Assembly (NCBI RefSeq): GCF_023544465.1
Contig: NZ_JALPVL010000015.1
Coordinates: 62,001-126,000 of the forward strand
Source of the DNA: Paractinoplanes maris
GTDB taxonomy: Bacteria > Actinomycetota > Actinomycetes > Mycobacteriales > Micromonosporaceae
Direction: 5' to 3'
Length of the DNA: 64,000 nt
A model generated the notes under the pieces. That model had not been told where the DNA came from. It saw nothing but the letters and a program-made list of their open reading frames with translations, and did not search any database. Made by a program: the position numbers and the translations under genes. Position 1 is the stretch's first letter; each line of letters starts with the position of its first letter. Positions 56,211-64,000 of this stretch are shown here, in pieces.

Positions 56211-58945
56211 AGATCGAGAGCCTCCGTCGCCTGCGCGGCCCCAACGTCTATCTCTCCCGCCCGGCGGTGGTCGCGCGGCTGCACCTCGGCGAGCTGAGCG
56301 GCGTCGAGACCTCCGACGTCACCGGCTTCACCGAACGGCTCCTGCGCGCGCTGCCCGGGCTGGCCGAGCACCACTGCGCGGCCGGCGCACCGGGCGGGTT
56401 CGTCAGCCGGCTGCGCGGCGGCACCTATTTCGGGCACGTCACCGAGCACGTCTGCCTCGAACTGTCGCAGACGATCGGCCGGGACGTCAGCTTCGGCCGC
56501 ACAGTCTCGGCCGGCGAGCCCGGCTGTTACCACCTCATCCTCGAGTGCCCGGTCGACGAGTCGCCCGGCTCCCACGTGCCCCGCGACCTGCTCGACACCG
56601 CGGTCGAGCTGGTGCAGGCGGTGGTGGCCGGTCGGACGGTGCCGCCCGATCTCGACGAGCTGGCGGCGCGGGCCGAGCGGGAGGCGGTCGGGCCCAGCAC
56701 CCGGTCGATCATCGCCGCCGCCCGGCGCCGCGGCATCCCGGTCGAGCGCTTCGACGACCTGAGCCTGCTGCGCCTGGGCTGGGGCACCCGGCGCCGGCTG
56801 GCCTGGGCGGCGATGACCGACCGGACCAGCGGCGTGGGCATCGACATCGCCGGCGACAAGCAGGTCACCCGCCGGCTGCTGACCGAGGCCGGTGTCCCGA
56901 TGCCGGACGGCGGCGCCGCGGCCACGGCGGCCGAGGCGCGGCACTGGTTCGAGCAGCTGGGCGGTCCGGTCGTCGTCAAACCCCGCTGTGGCCGGCAGGG
57001 CGAGCATGTCGCGCTTCACTTGGGTACGGCGGACGAGGTCGAACAGGCCTTCGGTGAGGCCGGCGGGGATGTGATCGTCGAGCGCCAGCTGGACGGCCGC
57101 GACTACCGCGTCCTCGTGGTGGCGGGCGAGGTGGTCGCGGCGGCCGAGCGGATCGCGGCCCACGTCGCCGGCGACGGTCGCCGTACGGTCGGGGAACTGA
57201 TCGCCGAGGTCAACGCCGATCCACGCCGCGGGGTCGGGCACTCCCGGGTGCTGACCAGGGTCGCCGCCGACCCCCGGGTGCTGCGCCGGCAGGGTGCCGG
57301 CATCGGCAGCGTGCCCGCCCCGGGGGCCGTGGTGTGGCTCACCGGCACCGGCAACCTCTCGACCGGGGCGACCAGCTCCGACGTCACCGATCGGGTCCAT
57401 CCGGAGGTGGCCCGGCTCTGCCTGCGGGTGACCGCGCTGCTCGGGCTGGACATCGCCGGCGTCGACCTGCGCCTGCCCGACATCGCCGAGCCGGTGCCGC
57501 CGGCCGCGAGCGGCGTGGAGGTCACGGCCGGAGTGATCGAGGTCAACGCCGTACCCGGTCTGCGCATGCATCTGGCCCCGGTGAGCGGGCGCTCGCGGGA
57601 CGTGGGTGACGCGATCGTGCGGGCCATGTTCCCGGCCGGTTCCGACGGCCGGATCCCGACGGCCGCCGTCACCGGCACCAACGGCAAGACGACGGTGGCC
57701 CGGATGACCGCGCATCTGCTGGCCGACACCGGTCTGCGGGTGGGCCTGACGACAACCGACGACGTCCGCATCGACGGGCGGGTGGTCCATCGGGCCGACG
57801 CCACCGGGCCGCTCTCGGCGCAGATGGTGCTCGGTGACCCGGGGGTGCAGGCGGCGGTGCTCGAGACGGCCCGCGGCGGGCTGCTGCGGCGTGGTCTCGG
57901 CTACGACTGGTCGGACGTGGGCGTGCTGACCAACATCACCGCTGATCACCTGGGACAGGACGGGCTCGGCACGATCGAGGACCTGGCCCACGTCAAGGCG
58001 CTGGTGGCCGAGCGGGTGCGCGACGGCGGGACGCTCGTGCTCAACGCCGACGACCCGTGGGTGCGCAGCCTGGTCGACCGGCCCCGGGTGCGGGCCGACC
58101 GCAAGCGGATCGTCTGGTTCTCGCTCGACGAGCGGCAACCGGTGCTGGTCGAGCATCTGGCCAAGGGGGCGACGGCCTACCTGCTGCACGACGGATGGGT
58201 GGTGCAGCAGACCGGGGCCCGGCGGACGCCGCTGCTGAGGGCGGCGGAGATCCCCGGGGCCTACGGGGGAGCGGCGCCGCACGTGGTGGCCAACGCGCTG
58301 GCCGCGATCGCGGCCGCCCGGGCGCTCGGCGCCGGACAGGAGGCGGTGTGCCGGCGGCTGCTCGAGTTCGACCCGGCCACCGACAACGCGGGGCGGGGCA
58401 CGCTGCTGCGCCTGGGCGACATCTCGGTGTTTGTCGACTATGCCCACAATCCGGCGGCGCTGGCCGCGACGGTCCGCACGCTGCACCGGCTGTGGGGCCC
58501 GGACCGCTGCGTGGCCGCGGTGACTCTGCCCGGTGACCGGCGCGACGACCTGCTCGCGGCGTGTGCGCAGGTGATCGCGGACGGGGTCGGCCGGGCCGTC
58601 CTCTACGACGACGAGGAACCCCGCGGCCGTACGCCGGGAGAGGTGTCCTGTCTGGTCGAACGGGAGATGCGGGCGCGCCGGCCGAAGTTGTCCGCCCAGC
58701 GGGCGGCCGGCTATCGGGCCGCGGTGACCGCGGCGTTGCGTCTGGCCAGGCCGGGCGAGGTGGTCCTGGTGCTCTACGAGAAGCTGGCGCCGGTCCTGGA
58801 CATGCTGGCTGACCTGGGTGCCGTGCCCGCCGGCGACGCCGTGCCGGCACTCCCGGGACGGGCTCCCCGCACCGGGGTGTCACCGGGACGCTCGCTTGTG
58901 GGGAACGAGCGAGTTTCTGTCCCCGGATACCACCCCGGACAGTGA
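56207..58945 (+). CDS. cphA: Cyanophycin synthetase
   Basis: A 912-residue two-step ligase that builds the storage polymer multi-L-arginyl-poly-L-aspartate. The N domain (1-160) has HVTEHVCLELSQTIGRDVSFGRT. The ATP-grasp domain (about 210-470; GIDIAGDKQVTRRLLTEAG, VVVKPRCGRQGEHV) adds Asp to the backbone. The Mur-ligase-like domain (about 485-880; TGTNGKTTVARM, DYAHNPAALAATV) adds Arg. Length is typical, with a short extra C-terminal tail. ATG 56207 overlaps the cyanophycinase stop. Cyanophycin is a nitrogen reserve known mainly from cyanobacteria but present in scattered other bacteria. Confidence 0.95.
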   Translation: MKIESLRRLRGPNVYLSRPAVVARLHLGELSGVETSDVTGFTERLLRALPGLAEHHCAAGAPGGFVSRLRGGTYFGHVTEHVCLELSQTIGRDVSFGRTVSAGEPGCYHLILECPVDESPGSHVPRDLLDTAVELVQAVVAGRTVPPDLDELAARAEREAVGPSTRSIIAAARRRGIPVERFDDLSLLRLGWGTRRRLAWAAMTDRTSGVGIDIAGDKQVTRRLLTEAGVPMPDGGAAATAAEARHWFEQLGGPVVVKPRCGRQGEHVALHLGTADEVEQAFGEAGGDVIVERQLDGRDYRVLVVAGEVVAAAERIAAHVAGDGRRTVGELIAEVNADPRRGVGHSRVLTRVAADPRVLRRQGAGIGSVPAPGAVVWLTGTGNLSTGATSSDVTDRVHPEVARLCLRVTALLGLDIAGVDLRLPDIAEPVPPAASGVEVTAGVIEVNAVPGLRMHLAPVSGRSRDVGDAIVRAMFPAGSDGRIPTAAVTGTNGKTTVARMTAHLLADTGLRVGLTTTDDVRIDGRVVHRADATGPLSAQMVLGDPGVQAAVLETARGGLLRRGLGYDWSDVGVLTNITADHLGQDGLGTIEDLAHVKALVAERVRDGGTLVLNADDPWVRSLVDRPRVRADRKRIVWFSLDERQPVLVEHLAKGATAYLLHDGWVVQQTGARRTPLLRAAEIPGAYGGAAPHVVANALAAIAAARALGAGQEAVCRRLLEFDPATDNAGRGTLLRLGDISVFVDYAHNPAALAATVRTLHRLWGPDRCVAAVTLPGDRRDDLLAACAQVIADGVGRAVLYDDEEPRGRTPGEVSCLVEREMRARRPKLSAQRAAGYRAAVTAALRLARPGEVVLVLYEKLAPVLDMLADLGAVPAGDAVPALPGRAPRTGVSPGRSLVGNERVSVPGYHPGQ

Positions 58946-58967
58946 TCGTCGCAGGTTGGCACACCGA

Positions 58968-58985
58968 ATCGGCTGATCAGCCGAT
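58968..58985. terminator. 18-bp palindrome after cphA
   Basis: ATCGGCTGATCAGCCGAT is a perfect palindrome 22 bp after the cphA stop. It could be a terminator without T-run or a protein-binding site. Confidence 0.5.
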
Positions 58986-59313
58986 GCAGCTGACCGTTCA
59001 GGCGGGGTTGCACAGGTAGACCCTTAAACAATTGCTCTGGAGCGACTATTTGGCGCCGAAGGGCCAGAGTCGCCATGGGTGACAGTGCGGCAACAATTTG
59101 TTGAACCCTCCAGGATGGACATCGGCAAAGTCGTTCTGGGAGAAACTTCCGATGAAGCGGGCATTTCCGGGTGACTCGGGTTAATGGCCCCAGGATTCAG
59201 TCCGGGATCCGACTTTCGGGTACTGGACGGACACCCGTCGCGGGTGCGATCGGTCTCGGAACACACGGTGACGAGCCGCAGGTAAGACCACATGTGCGCG
59301 GGATCGTGAGGGG

Positions 59314-59332
59314 GCCGATCATCGGCTAGCAT
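59314..59332 (+). promoter_or_regulatory. Promoter-operator of the kinase gene
   Basis: GCCGAT-C-ATCGGC (59314-59326) is a perfect 6-bp dyad immediately followed by TAGCAT (59327-59332), a good -10 box. A protein bound at the dyad would cover the promoter spacer. The GCCGAT/ATCGGC half-sites recur in the palindrome after cphA. Confidence 0.45.
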
Positions 59333-59435
59333 CCCTTCCGTCGATGGGGAAAACCCGGCACCCGCCGGGCACCCCGACGCCGAGGCGCATGGCGGTGCAA
59401 CTCGGTGTTCCTTCGAAGCGCGCATGTGGGGGCAC

Positions 59436-61598
59436 ATGAGCACGACGGACCTGCCCGGTTCGAGTTTGCTGGCCGGTCGTTATCGACTGGTCGAGCGGCT
59501 CGGCGCCGGCGGGATGTCAGTGGTGTGGCGAGGCTTCGACGAAGTCCTCGGGCGCCAGGTCGCGGTGAAGGTTCTGCCACCGTCGACAAGCGCGGATCCG
59601 GCGTTCCGGCGCCGGCTGCGCGCGGAGGCTCAAGCTGCTGCTCGGCTCAGCCACCCAAATATCACAAATGTCTACGACTACGGCGAGGCGACCACCGTCG
59701 ACGGTGAGCCGGTGCCCTATGTCGTCATGGAGCTCATCGACGGCGAGTCGCTCGCCGCCGTGCTCGCGCGGGTGCGCAAGCTGCCCTGGCAGCACGCCGT
59801 GCGGATCACCGCGGAGGTGGCCGCGGCGCTCGCCGCCGCGCACTCGCGGGGCATCGTGCACCGCGACGTCACCCCGGCCAACGTCATGCTCACGCAGACC
59901 GGCGCCAAGGTTGTCGACTTCGGCATCTCGGCCCTGATCGGCGAGAACGACATCGACCCCGACGGCAGCCTGCTCGGCACGCCGGCCTACCTCGCGCCCG
60001 AGCGGCTCGAGGGCGGCCAGGTGAGCCCGGCGACCGACGTCTACGCGGTCGGGCTGCTCATCTATCGCACGCTGATCGGTCAGCTGCCGTGGGATGTCGG
60101 CACCACGACGGCGCTGCTGCGGGCTCACCAATACACCGAGCCCGAGCCGCTGCCGCCGGTCGACGGACTGCCGGCCGAGGTGGACGCCCTGGTGGGCCGC
60201 TGCCTCGAGAAGCGTCCGGCCGACCGGCCGTCGAGCGCCGAGCTGGCGCACATCCTGGCCGCGCTGTCGGCCGGGGCACCCTCGGTGGCTCGCGGCTACG
60301 TGCCCGACTGGGCCGGTGCCGGCGAGGACACGACGATCCTGCCGTCGCCGCAGTCGTATGCCGAGATCCTCAAGCTCGCCGCGTCGGCTCAGGTGTCGCC
60401 CGCGGCCGCGCCCAGCTCGCCGGCGCCGGTCTCGGCCGCGCCCGACGTGGCGGCGCCGGTCTCGCCCGCCGTGGCCGCATCGGGCTCGTCCGCCGTGGCG
60501 GCGCCGGGCTCGCCCGCCGTGGCCGCGTCCGAGGAAGCTCCGGCCCGTAACAGCCGCTTCGGTGAGCTGCGGTCGGGTCCGGTCTACAACGCCGCTCCGG
60601 CCGGCGCTGACAGCGGTCTGCGCCCGGCTGTGGGCAACCAGCCCCCGGCCCCGCCGGAGAAGCCGTCGCGGTCGTCCGTGCCGTCGTGGGCGGGTGGGTC
60701 GCAGACCAAGACCCGCCGGGTGCTGGTGGTTGCCCTCGGCGTGCTGCTGCTCGGCGGCGGGACGTATGCGTGGAGCCTCACCGCCGGACCCATCGGCGAC
60801 GTGGCGAAGGGTGCGACTCCCGCGCCGGCGATCGTGCCGCCCAGTGCTCGCTGCGTGGTCAGCTATGCGGTCTGGTCCGACACCCAGGGCCGCTTCAAGG
60901 CGCAGGTCACCGTGGCCAACCGCAACGACAAGCCGATCAACGACTGGAAGCTCTGGTTCATCATGCCGGGCGACCAGGTGATCTCCGGCGACGGCGCCAC
61001 TCCCCTCAAGCAGGACGCGAGCAGCGTCACGGTCACGTCCCCGGCGGCCATCGAGCCGCTGAAGACGGTGACGATGAGGATCAGCGGCCGCTACAAGGAC
61101 AGCAACGCGGCGCCGATGGCGTTCCAGCTGAACGGCTCTCAGTGCGAGACCTTCGTGTCGGCCAAGCCTGGTGAGCCGTCGCGCTATGTGAAGCGCCTGC
61201 CCAACGGTCAGGTGGTGCTGAAGGACCCGGCGTCGACGCCGATCCCCGGCATCTCGGTCGGCCCCGGTGGCGTCATCACCGTCACGCCGACGAAGGATCC
61301 CACGTCCTCGACCTCGGTGAGCCCGACAGTCGGTGGCCCCACCGGCGTCATCGAGACCACGCCCACGGACGTGATCACGACCTCGGCGACGCCGCCGGAG
61401 AAGACGACCAGGCCGGCGGATCCGAAGCCGACGGACGACGGCGACAGCCCGTCGCCACCGATCGAGACCACGACGCCGCCGGTCATCATCACCACCACCA
61501 CGCCGGACGCGCCGCCGAACGAGGTTCCCGGCGACTCTGTCGACGATCCTTGCGACGAGCTCGTCGACGACTGTGCCGCGGAGCAGTCAGCGGGATAG
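59436..61598 (+). CDS. Receptor Ser/Thr protein kinase with CBM2-like extracellular domain
   Basis: A 720-residue transmembrane kinase. The kinase domain (about 14-280) has the P-loop LGAGGMSVVW, Lys in VAVKVL, HRDVTPANVML (about 142-152) and VVDFGISA; the Lys of the usual HRDxKxxN is Thr. A Pro/Ala/Ser linker with repeated SPAVAAS units (about 325-370) and a TM helix (about 429-447) follow. The outer part has a domain at about 468-572 (CVVSYAVWSDTQGRFKAQVT, NDWKLWF, final LNGSQC) resembling carbohydrate-binding module family 2, then a Thr/Pro-rich wall-spanning tail. It probably senses a cell-wall or external glycan. ATG 59436 is upstream of a normal N-terminus. Confidence 0.88.
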   Translation: MSTTDLPGSSLLAGRYRLVERLGAGGMSVVWRGFDEVLGRQVAVKVLPPSTSADPAFRRRLRAEAQAAARLSHPNITNVYDYGEATTVDGEPVPYVVMELIDGESLAAVLARVRKLPWQHAVRITAEVAAALAAAHSRGIVHRDVTPANVMLTQTGAKVVDFGISALIGENDIDPDGSLLGTPAYLAPERLEGGQVSPATDVYAVGLLIYRTLIGQLPWDVGTTTALLRAHQYTEPEPLPPVDGLPAEVDALVGRCLEKRPADRPSSAELAHILAALSAGAPSVARGYVPDWAGAGEDTTILPSPQSYAEILKLAASAQVSPAAAPSSPAPVSAAPDVAAPVSPAVAASGSSAVAAPGSPAVAASEEAPARNSRFGELRSGPVYNAAPAGADSGLRPAVGNQPPAPPEKPSRSSVPSWAGGSQTKTRRVLVVALGVLLLGGGTYAWSLTAGPIGDVAKGATPAPAIVPPSARCVVSYAVWSDTQGRFKAQVTVANRNDKPINDWKLWFIMPGDQVISGDGATPLKQDASSVTVTSPAAIEPLKTVTMRISGRYKDSNAAPMAFQLNGSQCETFVSAKPGEPSRYVKRLPNGQVVLKDPASTPIPGISVGPGGVITVTPTKDPTSSTSVSPTVGGPTGVIETTPTDVITTSATPPEKTTRPADPKPTDDGDSPSPPIETTTPPVIITTTTPDAPPNEVPGDSVDDPCDELVDDCAAEQSAG

Positions 61599-61930
61599 GG
61601 CAGAACAACTCCCAGGAAGGGCCGGCTCGGATGAGCCGGCCCTTCCTGCTGTTGCCGCCGATGCGGTCGTCAGTGCTCGCGCGGGGCGTCCGGAGACGCA
61701 TGATGATGCGACTCTCAACCAAAAACCGGACGCGGGACCCCACTCTCCGGAGTTACTGTGACAACGATGCATCAGGCAGTTTCTTCCGATTCGTCCGGCG
61801 CGCCTGCCGGGTGGCGGGGGTGCCTGAGTGAAGATGAGAGAGCCGGACCGGGCGTGCGCATCCGGTGTGAAACGCCTGCGTACGAGGTACTGAAGACTGC
61901 GTACAGCAGTCGTCCATCGGGGAGTTCGAC
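61599..61930. other. Non-coding gap before the 84-aa gene
   Basis: No gene is seen. It contains the kinase terminator and two copies of CTGCGTAC (61876-61883 and 61897-61904) spaced 21 bp, two helical turns, upstream of the small gene at 61931, which could be activator sites. Confidence 0.4.
61613..61648 (+). terminator. Terminator after the kinase gene
   Basis: A perfect 16-bp stem (61613-61628 with 61633-61648) and a GGAT loop lie 14 bp after the stop. Confidence 0.9.
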
Positions 61931-62185
61931 ATGATCAGGATCGTTCAGGATCTGGCGGCGGAGGCTCTGTTCGTCTCCGACCTGCAGCCGTCGCAGTGTC
62001 CGAGTCACGAGGCTGTGGAGCACGCGGTGACGGCCATGATCCTGCAATACGGCAGTGACGGGTGCGCGGCCGAAGTCGCTGTCGAGTTCGGCGACCACCC
62101 GGAGATGGCGGTCCGCCGCATGCACTGGGTGCACACGGAGCTCAACGAGGTGCTCGAGCCCCGGCGGCCCGCGGTCTTTCACTAG
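61931..62185 (+). CDS. Small protein of 84 aa, unknown
   Basis: A short soluble protein with no signal peptide. Residues 21-45 (SQCPSHEAVEHAVTAMILQYG) and 56-75 (DHPEMAVRRMHWVHTELNEVL) look like two amphipathic helices separated by a Gly-rich turn. GGGGAG lies 8 nt before the ATG. It stands alone between the kinase and the FliA-type sigma gene, in the same orientation as both. No family is recognised. Confidence 0.68.
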   Translation: MIRIVQDLAAEALFVSDLQPSQCPSHEAVEHAVTAMILQYGSDGCAAEVAVEFGDHPEMAVRRMHWVHTELNEVLEPRRPAVFH

Positions 62186-62276
62186 GGCCGCTCGTCGGCG
62201 CGTGAAAACCTGAGTTCTTTTCACGATCTGCACCTGAAAAGCAACCGAGTTCGGCCGCCTCTGCACCTTTCGACGG

Positions 62277-62303
62277 CAAAAGTCTTCCTCGTCAGCCGGT
62301 TAA
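62277..62303 (+). promoter_or_regulatory. FliA/WhiG-like promoter candidate before the sigma gene
   Basis: CAAA (62277-62280), 14 nt, then GCCGGTTAA (62295-62303) resembles the FliA/WhiG consensus TAAA-N15-GCCGATAA. If real, the sigma factor would amplify its own synthesis. The match is incomplete. Confidence 0.35.
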
Positions 62304-62335
62304 CACCCAACCGGTCTATGAGCGAGGAGGCCTAC

Positions 62336-63238
62336 GTGACGGACACGACCGAACTCCCCGCCACCATCGGCACGACCCACGACGCGCCCTCCGCGCGTGA
62401 CATCGAGGACCTGGTCCGCGAACACATGCCGATGGTTGGCCACCTGGTCCGGGAACTGCTGAACCGGGTACCGGGCCACGTCCATGCGGACGACCTGTCC
62501 TCAGCCGGCTTCGCCGCGCTCCTGGGCGCGGCCCGGTCCTTCGACGTGACCCGGGGGATCCCGTTCCACCGCTTCGCCGCGGTACGCATCCGCGGCGCGC
62601 TGCTCGACGAGCTGCGCGGCCAGGACTGGGCGAGCCGCTCGGTGCGCGCCCGGGCCCGCCGCAGTGCGGCGGCCCGCCAGGAGCTCACCGCGGCGCTCGG
62701 CCGCACCCCGACCGACGCCGAGGTGGCTGAGCTGCTCGGCATCGGCGTGGCGGAGCTGGCCACGGTCGAGGACGATGTGCAAAAAGCGGCGCTGCTGAGC
62801 TTGCAGGGCTTCCCGACCGGCGCGGCCGAGGAGATGGTGCCGGAGACCTCGGAGGGGCCGGAGGACCTGCTGATCAAGCGGGAGCGTCTCGGCTACCTGC
62901 ACCAGGCGATCCAGGCCCTGCCGGAACGCCTGCGGCTGGTCGTCACCGAGTCGTTCCTGCAGGAGCAGCCGCTGAGCGACGTGGCGGCCCGTCTCGGCGT
63001 CACCGAGTCCCGGATCTCCCAGCTGCGCACCGAGGCGCTGCAACTGCTGCGCGAGGGACTCAACAGCTCGCTGGCGCCGGAGCTGCTGACGGTGGCCGCG
63101 GGCGGACCCCGTACGCGAAAGGGCTGCCTGCAACGCCGCCGCTCGGAGTATTTCGCCCGGGTGGCCCAGCAGGGCAACCTGCACACCCGCCTGGCCCTCA
63201 CCGACGCCCACGGTGTGCCCATTGCGGTAGCGGCTTGA
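62336..63238 (+). CDS. fliA: RNA polymerase sigma factor of the FliA/WhiG family
   Basis: A 300-residue group 3 sigma factor. Sigma-2 (about 28-105) has LVREHMPMVGHLVREL, DDLSSAGFAALLGAARSFD and the -10-binding FHRFAAVRIRGALLDELRGQDW. Sigma-3 is at about 110-180 (LGRTPTDAEVAELLG). Sigma-4 is at about 198-245 (LPERLRLVVTESFLQEQPLSDVAARLGVTESRISQL). A 45-residue extension follows. GTG 62336 has AGGAGG 5 nt upstream and is preferred to ATG 62318, which has none. In Actinoplanes such factors drive flagellar genes of motile spores; whether this one is FliA or WhiG in function is inference. Confidence 0.88.
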   Translation: MTDTTELPATIGTTHDAPSARDIEDLVREHMPMVGHLVRELLNRVPGHVHADDLSSAGFAALLGAARSFDVTRGIPFHRFAAVRIRGALLDELRGQDWASRSVRARARRSAAARQELTAALGRTPTDAEVAELLGIGVAELATVEDDVQKAALLSLQGFPTGAAEEMVPETSEGPEDLLIKRERLGYLHQAIQALPERLRLVVTESFLQEQPLSDVAARLGVTESRISQLRTEALQLLREGLNSSLAPELLTVAAGGPRTRKGCLQRRRSEYFARVAQQGNLHTRLALTDAHGVPIAVAA

Positions 63239-63254
63239 CCGATCAATAGATGAA

Positions 63255-63282
63255 GCGGGGGCGGCCTTGGTGCCGCCCTCGC
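63255..63282. terminator. Hairpin between the sigma gene and ureD
   Basis: GCGGGGGCGGC (63255-63265) pairs with GCCGCCCTCGC (63272-63282), one mismatch, in the gap between two convergent genes. No T-run. Confidence 0.5.
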
Positions 63283-63307
63283 GTCGTTCCACCGGGGCGG
63301 TGCGCCG

Positions 63308-64000
63308 TCAGTTGTGGATAAGGGTGGCGGCGGGTTCGCAGAGTGGATCCAGGACGGCGCGGACCGGGCGGATGTCGGCGCCGACCGCCGTGGCCAGGGC
63401 GCCGGGGCCCGCCAGCGGCATGACGGCGAAGTCGCCCGGGCCCGAGGTGGCCGGCGGGAGCAGTGTGGCCGGGACAGCGACCACGGTGCCGATCGCTCGG
63501 CCGTTGCCGGCCACGGCGGCCTCTGGTCCAGAGGCGGTGGTCCGGGGGCGGTCCGGAGGGGTGCTGCCCAGGACGGCTGCGCCCGACCAGCCTGGGGCGG
63601 CGGGGCCGACCGACAGCTCGTGGCGGTAGAGGGTGGTTCCGGCGTAGCGGATCGTGGTGTCCAGGTGGACGTGGCCGGAAGGTTCGTGGTGGCGGCCGCA
63701 GACCAGGTCGTCGCGCCAGAGGAGAGAACCTGTTTCGGCTACCTCTACGCGGGTGATGGTCCGGTGGTCGCATCCGGCTGCGGCGATCAGGGGCTCGGGC
63801 AGCCAGCGCAAGGTCGCGCCGGGGGCGACGGTGGCGGTGATGCGCAATCGCGACTGGGGCAGGTGGCCGCGGCCGGGCAGGGCCAGTTGGGCGGCCACGC
63901 TGCGGATCTCGAGGGTGGCGCCGGGGCCGACCTCGATCTCCAGGCTCAGGTCGTCGCCGCGCAGGGGGCCGGCGCCGCCGCCCACCAGATGCACCGTCGC
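63308..64000 (-). CDS. ureD: Urease accessory protein UreD, 5' end beyond the window
   Basis: The visible 230 residues are the C-terminal majority of UreD (UreH), a nickel-chaperone scaffold that with UreF and UreG inserts nickel into urease. The pattern VHLVGGGAGPLRGDD, then LEIRSVAAQLALPG and LPEPLIAAAGCDHR is family-typical. The frame stays open to the window edge, and the true start is probably outside; GTG 63994 within VHLVG is unlikely to be it. It is convergent with the sigma gene. The rest of the urease cluster is expected to the right. Confidence 0.85.
   Translation of the reverse strand, partial: ATVHLVGGGAGPLRGDDLSLEIEVGPGATLEIRSVAAQLALPGRGHLPQSRLRITATVAPGATLRWLPEPLIAAAGCDHRTITRVEVAETGSLLWRDDLVCGRHHEPSGHVHLDTTIRYAGTTLYRHELSVGPAAPGWSGAAVLGSTPPDRPRTTASGPEAAVAGNGRAIGTVVAVPATLLPPATSGPGDFAVMPLAGPGALATAVGADIRPVRAVLDPLCEPAATLIHN

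Larger units (their letters stand above)
58946..59435. other. Non-coding gap of 490 bp between cphA and the kinase gene
   Basis: No gene is convincing on either strand. It holds an 18-bp palindrome (58968-58985), a small CACCCG/CGGGTG hairpin (59232-59246), a palindrome-plus--10 element (59314-59332) and a region of unusually low GC around 59020-59110 that could be an old promoter or a non-coding RNA. Predicted kinase mRNA leader: about 97 nt. Confidence 0.5.

Noticed and set aside
56180..58486. Minus-strand frame antisense to cphA
   Set aside because: Composition is that of a reversed coding strand; no recognisable protein.
1..64000. CRISPR array, tRNA, rRNA and replication origin
   Set aside because: No regularly spaced repeats, cloverleaf, rRNA core or DnaA-box cluster was recognised by eye; a dedicated scan would be needed to exclude a tRNA fully.

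Overview
The window is high-GC actinobacterial DNA. Gene order (pgsA - acyltransferase - pimA - pdxS/pdxT - yebC - ruvCAB - yajC - secDF - apt - rel - hisS), many GTG starts, an F420-type oxidoreductase, phosphatidylinositol-mannoside genes and a FliA/WhiG-family sigma factor fit Micromonosporaceae. A FliA-type sigma factor suggests a genus with motile spores such as Actinoplanes. This placement is inference from gene content, not from a database match.

Layout. 1-10 kb is accessory and metabolic: an ankyrin protein, a frame-disrupted MFS exporter, a 3' flavodoxin remnant, an XRE/MmyB regulator with two aldo/keto reductases, RecQ, an LLM-class oxidoreductase and a GH3 beta-N-acetylhexosaminidase. 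10-15 kb holds membrane and envelope genes (lipoprotein, DUF1206, MscS channel, the holin-like/DUF3618/DUF4235 operon) and a cold-shock gene with a long leader. 15-25.7 kb holds a third aldo/keto reductase, a Tam-type methyltransferase, an adenosine/aminodeoxyfutalosine deaminase, a large secreted metalloprotease, a two-component system, an ADP-ribosylglycohydrolase, a HIT protein and a TetR/FAD-monooxygenase pair around a near-perfect operator. 25.7-46.6 kb is mostly conserved core: EF-G2, phospholipid and PIM synthesis, PLP synthase, YebC, Holliday-junction resolution, Sec accessory proteins, APT and Rel. It is interrupted at 32.3-34.1 kb by decayed transposase fragments and an AraC/VOC pair, next to a pdxS that points the opposite way from pdxT. 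Two tandem Uma2 genes with matching promoters sit between yebC and ruvC. 46.6-58.9 kb carries two membrane-anchored cyclophilin paralogues, a metallo-hydrolase, HisS, a class C serine hydrolase, an acyl-ACP desaturase with a repeated operator, a thioesterase/HxlR pair, an MFS exporter and a cyanophycinase-cyanophycin synthetase operon. 59-64 kb has a receptor Ser/Thr kinase with a CBM2-like extracellular domain, a small unknown gene, the FliA-type sigma factor and the 3' part of ureD at the right edge.

How it works together. Most conserved genes run in tight operons with 4-bp ATGA/GTGA overlaps (pgsA-acyltransferase, ruvC-ruvA-ruvB, DUF3618-DUF4235, cyanophycinase-cyanophycin synthetase). Convergent pairs are separated by strong inverted repeats, some of which supply both stop codons. 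Several genes have a TANNNT -10 box about 6 nt upstream of the start codon, which predicts leaderless mRNAs; in three cases the -10 box begins with the stop codon of the upstream gene.

The most unusual items are the tandem Uma2 pair with a palindrome inside each promoter, the CBM2-like receptor kinase, the cyanophycin operon, the inverted pdxS beside IS debris, and the TetR/flavin monooxygenase module. No rRNA, tRNA or CRISPR array was recognised.
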